From NCBI GenBank assembly GCA_026874595.1, contig CM049311.1:4503676-4567675 (forward strand): a stretch of DNA of 64,000 nucleotides, written 5' to 3'. The position numbers and the translations under genes are program-made. Positions 57,001-64,000 of this stretch are shown here, one piece after another (position 1 is the first letter of the stretch; each line of letters begins with the position of its first letter). The notes beneath the pieces were generated by a model. That model did no database searches. It was not told where the DNA came from and saw only the letters and a program-made list of their open reading frames with translations. Origin of the DNA: Sipunculus nudus. Its lineage: Eukaryota; Annelida; Sipuncula; Golfingiida; Sipunculidae.

Positions 57001-60000
57001 AGACCCCAACCATTTTAAGGTCAAAAGGTCAAAGGTGAAGGTCACAGGAGCCATCTGTCCGAATATTGATTTCCTGATGATAACTCTTGGATTTATAAAT
57101 GGGTTTCAAACTTGACTTATATATTTCCATCCATCTTGGAAAGTTTTCTCATAAACCATACAGGTGGCGCCACACACTTCCGTTTTTGAAGAATAATTCA
57201 ATACCCTTTTCTGAGGAGTGATTTGCCCTATTGGCTTGAAAATTTGCATATCCATAGATCATGGACTGCTATATTTTGTACTCAAGACTGGTGGCGACAT
57301 CAGCATCGTTTTAGCGTGGAATCCATCTGTACATTGGTTCAAGGTATTGGTATTAAATATGGCATGTCTATCCATCTTGAAAAAAATTTCTTGAAAACCA
57401 GACAGGTGGCGCCACCTTCCTTCCTGTTTCTGTAAAATAAATGAATGCTCTTTTCTCAAGAGAGATTCAACATATTGGCCCCCATATTTGGCGAAAAATA
57501 TCTCGCAAGTTGATAGATGGAAGAAACCATAGTCGTTTGCTAAGTGTCAGTATTTACTGCTGAAGATGGGGGGGCCTATTCTAAAAAAAAGGGGGGGGGG
57601 GGGATAATTGTCTGGGGATACTATGGCACCTGCGGTTCCAAGAAATATCTAGTTAAATATGCGTGAATTTTTATGAGAATGTATTTCAGGTGAGAAACTC
57701 TATTAGTAATATGTTTCCTGAGTTTCTCAGAACATCCATAAGATTTTTGGTAAGTCACCATGGAGCAACCAAAGTTGGGTGACCTCTGACCTTATAAAAT
57801 ACGCGTGGAATTTGCTGGAATCGACATTAGGCGAGATATTATATTGATTAATATTTCTGCTGAGTTTAATCAAATCCATCGTATTCATCTTAGGTTATCG
57901 CAGCGACACCACAAAGTAGCCTTGTAACCTCTGACCTCATTTAATATGCGGGGATTTTGCCTATAATCAAACTCAATGAGATAATCTATTGTTAAGTAGT
58001 TATGGTGAGTATCGTGAAAATTCATCAAAGCCCTGGTAAGTTATCGTGGCGACACTTAAAGTTAACGAACGGATGGACGGAGGGACTTATAATCTGGGTA
58101 CATATACAATAATACGTCCCGTCCTAGAAGGGACATAGTGTTTGGTCTGTCGTCGTCGTCGGCGTCGCCGTCTGCGTCATTTCTTGTGAACACGATAACT
58201 TTTGAACGACTCAACATTTCTTCATGAAATTTGAAATATAAATTATTCTATCAAAGTTCGAAAACCGGTGACCTTGACCTATATCATCAAGGTCAAATAG
58301 ACTTCAATAGATTTTGTTTTGTGAACCCCATTACTTTTGAAGTATCTGTTATTTTTTCTTAAATTTGAAACACTAATTGTTTCAACCAAGTGCAATGATA
58401 AGTTAAAAACCCATGACCTTGACCATCAGCATCAATGTCAATTTAGCCGGAATGGAAGTTTGTTGTTAACCCAATAACTTTTGAAGTATCGCTTATATTT
58501 TCCTCAAATTTTTACTGATAGTTTCGAAAAAAATCTATAGTTGAAAAAAACTGATGACTTCAGCTGGATCTCCAAGGTCAAATCAGCAGGAATGAAAATT
58601 ATTTGTGAACGCTATATTTTAAACAATTTGGTGTATTTTCATATAATTTGATTTGTAGATTGTTCCTAGCAAAATCTTGGAAGTGTTCAAAACCGATGAC
58701 ATTGACCTACATCATCAAGGTCAAATCAACAGAAATGGAAATATTTTGCTTAAACTTTTCTTTTTGAACTACTCAATATATTTTCATCAAATTTTACATG
58801 TAAAATGTTTCTGAAAAATAGACTAGTGTTCTTTACCATGTGACATTGACCTTCATCTTGAAATAATCCCGTATTTTTCCCTAAAATTTGCGGATCGGAT
58901 GCCCATAGTAAGGGGAAACATATATCTGTGTTTGCATCGCGAAAACAACCCGATTCTAGTTTATTGTGAAGTACTCCAAACATTTCCTTCAATCTGCTAA
59001 TTGTCAAATTACACAAACTCTGTCCCTTTGTCCATCAAAGATACAACAACACCGTGGGTAACAATATTTTCACTTTATTAATAACTTTTTCTACAGAAAA
59101 ACGTCCGTGGAGCATGCTCACACACTTTTGAAGTACCACCCTAAAACGTATGCAGCTCCACCCACATGCACATGAAATCTCTCTCTATTCCCAAACTCTC
59201 TTCATTGATTATTAGCAACACTTTGCGTTTACATTTAATTCCGCATACCGTTTGTAGATGTTTCGTATGACGGATTTCTTCACGGGCCAGTCAGTTCAAC
59301 ACCCACCAACCACATATTAAATCTAGATGAAACATAGATATTAGCTCGTGGTTTTCATTGTACTGGGGGACCTGATCCGCACAAATGACAGAGTCTCTCT
59401 CTGATTGGTTACTTTTTTTGACAGATCACTTAATTCACCTCTCGTGCGACCTAATACGGTCATAGTTATAATCCGTATTATATCACACTTTTTTTTCATA
59501 TTCTTTCATCTCTGGAAATTGCGAAGTGTAAAAACAGTTCATAGGTTATGTTATGTTAAGTTTAAAGTTTTAACTGTAATCCCTGTAGCGCACACGCGCA
59601 TGTCCAGCTCCGGTACATTGCAATATATTTTCAAGATTCATCGTATGCTTCATTCTATTTTTAATTTTTAGCTCAGCTGACTGTAAGTCAACTGAGGTAT
59701 AGGTACGGTGCTTTGTCCGTCGTCCGTCTGGTCGTCAGTTAGCAGGGCACAAATTGTAACCGTTGACCCTAGGAGACTCTAACTAAAAGCCAGGACCCAT
59801 GGGTCCCTAGTTGTTGTTATTCAGTATATTTTCAGAATCCTCATCATATAACGCAGGTGGTTATGAATATTTTTTTTCAACCAGAGCATGAATTAAGTCT
59901 ATGCCTTGGCCTATGTGAAAAAGAAACAGATGATAGAATTGTGTGGCTGGGATTTGGCTGCAACTCTGTTAACTAATGCTCTGGTCCGCTAAGGGATGCC

Positions 60001-60825
60001 GGTCGATTCTTTCAGATATTCAGTTATAAAATAGTTTTGCCTTTTAAACAAACATCAAAGTGACTGATCCACGTACTTCAGCAATTATTTAAATGAAAAT
60101 CTGCATGATACAAGCAAGGAACTTAAACGGAACGACAATACATGTTGACTGTTGAATCTCAGAGGTAGGGGCCGGGACATCTTATGACAGATTTTAGTTT
60201 GATGACGCATGAGAGTAATTTTTTTCCATAACTGTGCGATAACTTCGATAGTTAATTGTATGGCAACTTCCGCAGTTGTTTCCAAAGTTGTGGGATAACT
60301 TCACATGCATTATGAAGCGTCAAGCTTCAAAGTACATGTATACTGGTATATACTGGCTGGAGAGCTTATTTACTTTACTATCATAGTTAGGTATTTAACA
60401 TTTCATAATCATTTCCGGCATAGACCTAGCTGTGACCATTCTTTTGATGTTTGTTCTTGCTCGTTGCAGATAATCCTACATCAACAGTTAATCACGTGAC
60501 AGCCATTGTAGCTGTGGTCGTGCCAACTTTATTTATGGCTCTTGGAGTGACTGCAGCAATGGTGTGGTATCTGTGGAAAAGGCGCAAAGAAGCTGGAGCA
60601 GACGACAGAGTCGCCATCGTGGATAACATACAAACTACTCCAGTCTACCCCAACCCCATTAATGGCGAGTTACCAACACATGTCGACCATGATGCATCTA
60701 ATGGACATCATCCAGCTCCGTCAGGAATTTCATTAGACAGGGATCATCAGCCAGTATCAATGGAGGGAATGAAAATTCATTATCTTCCTCAGTATAAAGA
60801 GACAGAGGAAAAGTCCACATCATAA
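38297..60825 (+). CDS. CUB-domain type I transmembrane protein, 266 aa
   Basis: Exons 38297-38357, 47685-47948, 54670-54789 and 60470-60825 join in frame (801 nt with TAA). All three introns are GT-AG and phase 1, as expected of a shuffled extracellular module. Residues 1-20 form a signal peptide. Residues 28-146 form one CUB domain: C28...C61, C91-S-D-Y-L-E-I, V-C112-G and G-R-G-F140-S-L-L match the family pattern, with an extra Cys pair (C71, C146). A stalk of about 10 residues precedes a membrane helix (about 158-184), a K185-R-R-K stop-transfer and a 78-residue tail with Tyr motifs (VYPNP, HYLPQY). CUB domains bind proteins or glycans outside the cell; a receptor or adhesion role is inferred. 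No orthologue recognised. Extra exons may exist in the large introns. Confidence 0.8.
38706..38739. repeat. (TA)n microsatellite
   Basis: TA tract in CUB intron 1. Confidence 0.95.
39351..39397. repeat. (TA)n microsatellite
   Basis: TA tract just upstream of the hAT-like element at 39418. Confidence 0.95.
39418..40327. mobile_element. hAT-like non-autonomous element
   Basis: 910 bp with ends CAGTGGAGGATCCAGA and, inverted, CAGTGGCGGATCCAGA (15 of 16). The interior includes a SINE on the minus strand (39640-39775), an AAT tract (40197-40227) and C-rich patches next to the ends. No 8-bp target duplication matches, so the two ends could belong to different copies. Confidence 0.5.
39640..39775 (-). 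repeat. tRNA-derived SINE
   Basis: Minus-strand B-box-like GAGTTCGAGTACC (39719-39707) with a tRNA-like region upstream. Probably nested in the hAT-like element. Confidence 0.45.
40768..42430 (+). mobile_element. array-bearing element with 145-bp AGGTCA units, copy 1
   Basis: It starts TTTTAGCTCAGCTGACTTTC, then GTCC-rich and AGCAGGGCACAAATCGTAAC segments. It ends in CAGCTGAGCGTCGAGACCC and ATGGGTCCCTAG. Between are nine tandem units with DR1-like AGGTCAAAGGTCA words at 41102, 41246, 41392, 41527, 41672, 41818, 41964, 42108 and 42253, so the period is 135-146 bp. No coding capacity. Termini form a short imperfect inverted repeat (AGCTCAGCTGA / CAGCTGAGC). Confidence 0.8.
42735..43415 (+). 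repeat. array-bearing element, truncated copy 2
   Basis: Four units (motif at 42855, 43000, 43122, 43239), then the same 3' terminus, GCAGCTGAGCGTCGAGACCC. It lacks the 5' end. It follows a 300-bp segment (42440-42730) that recurs at the right edge of the window (63800-64000). Confidence 0.75.
43859..43912 (+). CDS. possible cassette exon (Pro/Ser/Thr-rich, 18 codons)
   Basis: Acceptor CTCAACTTCTACAG and donor ACAG|GTAATG bound 54 nt, phase 1 on both sides, so it fits between CUB exons 1 and 2 without changing frame. It would add a VSVPPLPPTQHSRVSTST linker. The exon and its 3' flank contain a short internal repeat (CAACTTCTACAG, ACTTCCACCAACACAA), which could create the pattern by chance. 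Confidence 0.25.
44930..45610. repeat. tandem repeat, about 155-bp units
   Basis: Four diverged units, each with GACCTTGACC-like and AATGCATxATATGTAC-like words, a CAGAAGT/CAGAGGT word and CACCAAATGAAT-like sequence. It lies in CUB intron 1, non-coding. Confidence 0.6.
46088..46210. repeat. TA/TG ... CA/TA hairpin-forming microsatellite, then GA
   Basis: TATATATGTGTGTGTGTG is followed by TA and then by CACACACACACATATATA, so the two halves are complementary. A GA tract (46187-46210) follows. Confidence 0.85.
46916..47008. repeat. (TA)n microsatellite
   Basis: 93-bp TA tract, the longest pure dinucleotide run in the window, in CUB intron 1. Confidence 0.95.
47685..47948 (+). CDS. CUB gene exon 2: first part of the CUB domain
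   Basis: Acceptor TTTTGTTGTAG, donor AGAG|GTAATT, phase 1 to 1. It encodes VVLMDAICSGFSSRY through the C61, C71 and C91 segments and the diagnostic CSDYLEIM. An alternative acceptor at 47591 is out of phase with exon 1. Confidence 0.8.
49840..49889. repeat. (CA)n(TA)n microsatellite
   Basis: CA to 49872, then TA. Similar compound tract at 51011-51066. Confidence 0.95.
51011..51066. repeat. (CA)n(TA)n microsatellite
   Basis: 20 bp of CA followed by 36 bp of TA in CUB intron 2. Confidence 0.95.
51898..54048. mobile_element. hAT-type non-autonomous transposon, 2.15 kb
   Basis: Perfect 12-bp inverted ends CAGAGTTGGGTC, with flanking 8-mers CATAACCC (51890-51897) and CATAACAC (54049-54056) matching at 7 of 8 positions, the target-duplication length of hAT elements. 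Subterminal zones on both sides (51910-52060, 53890-54030) are packed with GTACTCGAGTACGAGTAC words. The interior is AT-rich without any transposase-like frame, so it is non-autonomous. Confidence 0.88.
54670..54789 (+). CDS. CUB gene exon 3: end of the CUB domain
   Basis: Acceptor TTTCTCGTGATTTCAG, donor ACAG|GTAGGA, phase 1 to 1. It encodes ATVCGSRDQDDISSRN then a beta-rich VTLTFIS and GSGRGFSLLASCET, the standard C-terminal half of a CUB domain. Confidence 0.82.
54812..55254 (+). mobile_element. array-bearing element family, internally deleted copy 3
   Basis: TTTTAGCTCAG start, GGCACAAATAGGAACCGTTG segment, and a CTGAGCGTCATGACCCATGGG end in 443 bp. The regular units are mostly gone; one GGCCAAACGTCAAGATCACA remnant survives. 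Confidence 0.65.
55918..55960. repeat. CA-rich minisatellite
   Basis: ACACCATCACACACACACAC-type unit repeated about three times. Confidence 0.85.
56525..57130 (+). repeat. 145-bp AGGTCA unit array, copy 4
   Basis: Four units with the motif at 56591, 56736, 56882 and 57026. Each holds GGTGAAGGTCACAGGAG- or AAGGTCACAGGAC-like text and the GTGGATGCATTTTCAGCC word. It lies in CUB intron 3. Confidence 0.75.
57640..58080. repeat. tandem family with GACCTCTGACCT words
   Basis: About three units of 145-155 bp, each with GTGACCTCTGACCTyAT-like sequence, then a GCG-containing word and a GGTAAGTxACCATGG/GGTTATCGCAGC-like segment. Confidence 0.5.
58180..58830. repeat. tandem family with TGACCTTGACCT ... 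AAGGTCAAAT
   Basis: About four diverged units of roughly 145-160 bp. Each has AxAACTTTTGAAxxxCT, an ATTTTCxTxAAATTTGA stretch, ATGACCTTGACC and ATCAAGGTCAAAT. It lies in CUB intron 3. Confidence 0.65.
59668..59811 (+). mobile_element. array-bearing element family, minimal copy 5
   Basis: 144 bp from TTTTTAGCTCAGCTGACTG through AGCAGGGCACAAATTGTAAC to GACCCATGGGTCCCTAG. Both termini remain with all tandem units deleted. Confidence 0.75.
60470..60825 (+). CDS. CUB gene exon 4: transmembrane and cytoplasmic tail
   Basis: Acceptor TTGCTCGTTGCAG in phase 1. It encodes DNPTSTVNH, the membrane helix VTAIVAVVVPTLFMALGV..., KRRK, and a hydrophilic tail ending KETEEKSTS and TAA. The tail has no recognised domain; Tyr and Pro motifs could bind adaptors. 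Confidence 0.85.
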
Positions 60826-60893
60826 CTAGACTGGTTCCCACACTCAATTTCTGGTACTTATACGATCGACACCATTTATAGGCATGTAATTTA

Positions 60894-60899
60894 AATAAA
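60894..60899 (+). terminator. candidate polyadenylation signal of the CUB gene
   Basis: AATAAA 69 nt after the stop. Further hexamers lie at 61212-61217 and 61715-61720, so longer 3'UTRs are possible. Confidence 0.5.
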
Positions 60900-61413
60900 T
60901 TAAATAGAAATGTGAGAAAACAAGGTGGCCGCAAAATAGCTCGTTATGAAATGCTTTCAAGAATATCACTTGAAAAAAGCTGAAAAGTTCCTTGTAATAT
61001 TTTCTTGTAAAAAAAGACACTATATGGTAAAAATCGGTTTCATTTGTAAATTGCCAATTTGAAAATTGTATGTCCTAAGAGTGGGGAACCAGTCAATCTT
61101 CATTTTCTGGTCATTTTATATCTTCTGTTTATTTTATGTATACTATATGTGTATTTGGTATTAATGCAGAATATGGAATTTGAATGAAGCATATTCAATT
61201 GCCAGGAAAAAAATAAAACACTTAAACATTAGGAAAAACCCCTTCGCAATCACAATACACGGGTGCCTTTATTAAAAATAAAGGTATAGATTAAGAAAAC
61301 CTTTAATTGAATACATTTATAATTAAGTCATAACACGTGTTCTAAATGAATAATTGTAAGGTCTGAACTAAATGCAAAATCCTTTGAATTTTCTTCCATT
61401 TAAAAGGATAAGA

Positions 61414-61415
<2 letters not shown>

Positions 61416-61448
<33 letters not shown>

Positions 61449-61512
61449 CATTCTTTCTTGTTTTCCTTCTTGCCCCGCATCTGCTCAAAAGATAATATTC
61501 TCTGTTAATATG

Positions 61513-61557
<45 letters not shown>

Positions 61558-61627
61558 ATACTCTTTCTATTTTTCCTCCTTGCCCTGTATCTGCTCAAAA
61601 GATATAATACTCTATTTTTAATGGTTT
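61416..61627. repeat. tandem duplication of a (TA)n plus 75-bp unit
   Basis: (TA)n followed by a TCTTTCT...CTTGCCC..ATCTGCTCAAAAGAT segment occurs twice, at 61416-61515 and 61517-61627. Confidence 0.85.
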
Positions 61628-62262
61628 GGCTGACTCTTACTTTGCAACATTCATATGCCATATTTCCGTCATATATATACATGTATGTTATATATATAAT
61701 ATTTTTTAATGTGAAATAAACTTATTTTGTATATAATTATCAAATCCATTTTCTGTCTTTTGAAAAGCTCTTGCGTGTATATGAGGTGGTATTGAAGTTT
61801 CGGGGGGGGGGGGGCGTTTTTTTTATTTTACCGTTTAACTGAAAAGCCTGAAATACCATATAATTCTTAACACTTTATAGCCCACCAGATCCAAGGCCAT
61901 TGCCTCGAGCCTGAGTCGGCTTTTGTCTATGGTATGTAAGCACAGGAAATATATATAGTGGCCCATGGGTCATGACGCTCAGCTGAATTCAAGGATTGTT
62001 GAATTCGATTACAAGATGGAGAGATCCAAGATCTATAAACATGCTAACTTTCAGCTCAATACATTGAGCCACTCCTGAGATATCGGCTGTTATCTAAAAG
62101 ACACCCAGATTCAGATTGCCCAGAAAGGATTGCAGGTGGTGCCACCTGTCTTTGTTATGCACAACTACATAGGTGAGGGAACAGCGATGCCGAGTTACGG
62201 AGGATCAGGGGTCAAGGGTCTCAGAGGAGTTCTCCAGAAACAAACACCATTTTTGTATCACA

Positions 62263-63365
62263 TTTTTAGCTCAGCTGACTTTCAGTCATGCTGGGCTATA
62301 GCGATGGGTCTTTGTCCGGCGTCCTTCCGTCTGTCCGTCCGGCCGTCCGGCCGGCCGTCCGTCCGTTAGCAGGGCACAAATCGTAACCGTAGGGGCTAGG
62401 GCCATGAACCCTATGCAGTCTTAGAGGTTATGAAAAGATCTCCTTGCAAACCTGAAATTAGGTCACTGCGACCTATATTCTCGAAGTTATGGGGTGTGTT
62501 TGCACCCCCCAGAAATAACTCTTTGAGACAAAATTTTCATCCCAAACCTTCCATCTTTCACATACAGCTCACCTACCAACACGGGAAGAACCATAATTTT
62601 TTTAGGTCAAAAGGTCAAAGGTCAAGGTCACAGGAGCCTCTTCTTTGAAAAGCCTGTGGATGCATTTTGAGCCAACCCTTTCATCCCAATTCTTTGATCT
62701 TTCACATATAGCTCACCTACTAAGTTGGAGAAGAATCCTATAGATTTTGAGGTCACAAGGTCAAAGGTCAGGGTCACAGGATCCACTTCTTTGAAAAGGT
62801 TGTGGACACATTTCAAGCTAGACTTTTCATTCCAAACCTTCCAGCACTGATATCGCTTCTCTGCCAACAGGGGAAAAGACCTGTTGATTTTGAGGTCAAA
62901 GGTCAAGTTCACAGCACCCACTTCTTGCGTGGAGTCATTTTCAGGCAAACTTTTCAATCTGTACCTTCCATCTGTCATATATGGCTTACCTACCAATAAG
63001 GGAAGAAGCCTATAGATGTTGAGGTCAAAAAGTCAAAGGTCAAGGTCACAATATTTAATTTTTCTAAATGCTTGTGAGCATATTTAAAGTGTAACTGTTC
63101 AACCCAAACCTTCAGTCTTTCACATATGCCACATCTATGCATAACTCAGTTTGACTCAAATTTCATATTTATGGGTCTTTTTGCTTGAATAAATAACTTA
63201 TTGATTTTGGGGTCAGCTGGTCAGCAGGTTAAAGGTTGCAGGTCAAAGTTATCCACCCATTGGTTGCCAAGTAATTACACCAGATTTAAGTGGTCAGTAG
63301 TTACCCATCATTTAGAAAGAATCCAGTTGATATATGGGCAAAAGGCCAAGGTCATAGGTCAGGGA
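62263..63365 (+). mobile_element. array-bearing element, copy 6
   Basis: It starts TTTTTAGCTCAGCTGACTTT, with GTCCGTCC-rich and AGCAGGGCACAAATCGTAAC segments nearly identical to copy 1 (40768). Units carry AAGGTCAAAGGTCAAGGTCA at 62612, 62758, 62893 and 63031, then decay. The 3' terminus is not reached; related sequence continues to the window edge. Confidence 0.78.
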
Positions 63366-64000
63366 TGTTCACAATTACTTATTTTATAGACCATCTCTAT
63401 TTTTCTTGTATATATAAACATCCCATATCAGCTGGTACATCTCCATGTGTGGCTGTAATTGTGAGTGACACTGGTGACATATGACTCCCTTTTGTATCAG
63501 CCTATTAAGTGATAAGGCTCAGTGATAAAATACCTCGTTCCTTCATAACAAAAACACTGTTGTCAGAATGCTTCAGCCAGGCATTAAGACTATGAGAGTA
63601 TAGTATTAAGGTTTAGCTACTGATTTATAAGATGATGGGAACATTTTGCAGTTTATTTTATGGAATCCTAGCAATAAACTTAGTTTCCTAGATATCTGAA
63701 TATTTTAATATATATCACCACATATAAAAGCAAGTGTTTGTTCTCATAATATGTGGATCTGTACCTTGATTTAGGATGGCTTTTTGTTTTATTTCAAGAC
63801 TCTTAAACATGCTTTCTGCATTTCTTTTCTTTCAGGTTTGGCAGTTTACCTACCCTGCTGACCCCATTGAAAAGCAGAGTGATAATAAAAATATTGGACT
63901 TACACTTTTTACAATTGCATATCTATAAATCTGATATGAGGGCCTGGACATGCCTTTTGAATTATTTTGGGCATTTATTACTGGATAATTTGCCCCAAGT

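Larger units (their letters stand above)
54790..60469 (+). other. CUB gene intron 3
   Basis: 5.7 kb, phase 1, made largely of AGGTCA-containing repeat families (54812, 56525, 57640, 58180, 59668) and a G run at 57591-57602. No further coding exon seen between the CUB and transmembrane exons. Confidence 0.6.
60826..64000. other. 3' flank of the CUB gene, repeats only
   Basis: Candidate poly(A) signals, the TA-plus-75-bp duplication, a reversed terminus of the array-bearing family (about 61962-61990), copy 6, and a right-edge segment (63800-64000) homologous to 42440-42620. No gene supported. Confidence 0.6.

Noticed and set aside
62130-63389. Several 60-120 codon frames on both strands
   Set aside because: They fall inside the AGGTCA tandem units and repeat with them; no domain.

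Overview
This is animal nuclear DNA: AT-rich, repeat-rich, with intron-split genes. No bacterial operon, viral genome, rRNA gene or CRISPR array is visible. I infer a lophotrochozoan, most likely a marine mollusc. The reasons are the invertebrate peptide-receptor-like GPCR with a long Ser/Thr-rich N-terminus, tRNA-derived SINE heads, and long intronic arrays of AAGGTCA-rich units next to runs of GTCCGTCCGTC. This is inference; no marker gene fixes the species.

Three protein genes can be supported. (1) On the minus strand, 12631 down to 1178, seven exons including an 18-nt microexon join in frame to a 249-residue soluble Tyr/Pro-rich protein of unknown function. (2) On the plus strand, 31992..33659 is an intronless coding region for a 555-residue class A GPCR with a signal peptide and a Thr/Ser/Asn-rich ectodomain of about 190 residues. 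A good acceptor upstream suggests a 5'UTR intron, and a TATA/Inr/CCAAT promoter with a short leader exon at 20656-20820 is a possible start. (3) On the plus strand, 38297..60825, four exons joined by phase-1 introns encode a 266-residue type I membrane protein: signal peptide, one CUB domain, a very short stalk, a transmembrane helix and a 78-residue tail. No pathway links the three genes; the last two look like cell-surface proteins.

The rest is introns, spacers and repeats. Best-resolved elements: a 2.15-kb hAT-type element (51898..54048) with 12-bp inverted ends and a 7/8-matching 8-bp target duplication; a PIF/Harbinger-type MITE family with TTA or TAA target duplications (10344, 27620, plus decayed copies); a piggyBac-type MITE bounded by TTAA (16861..17126); and elements at 40768-43415, 54812-55254, 56525-57130, 59668-59811 and 62263-63365, several carrying 145-bp tandem units, each unit with a nuclear-receptor-like AGGTCA direct repeat. 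Three other tandem families (44930-45610, 57640-58080, 58180-58830) also carry TGACCT-type motifs. Many (TA)n tracts and poly-C/G runs are present.

Layout: 1-1177, downstream of gene 1; 1178-12631, gene 1; 12632-20640, spacer; 20656-20820, putative promoter and leader exon; 20821-31736, putative intron or spacer; 31737-34024, GPCR exon; 34025-38040, spacer; 38297-60825, CUB gene; 60826-64000, downstream repeats.
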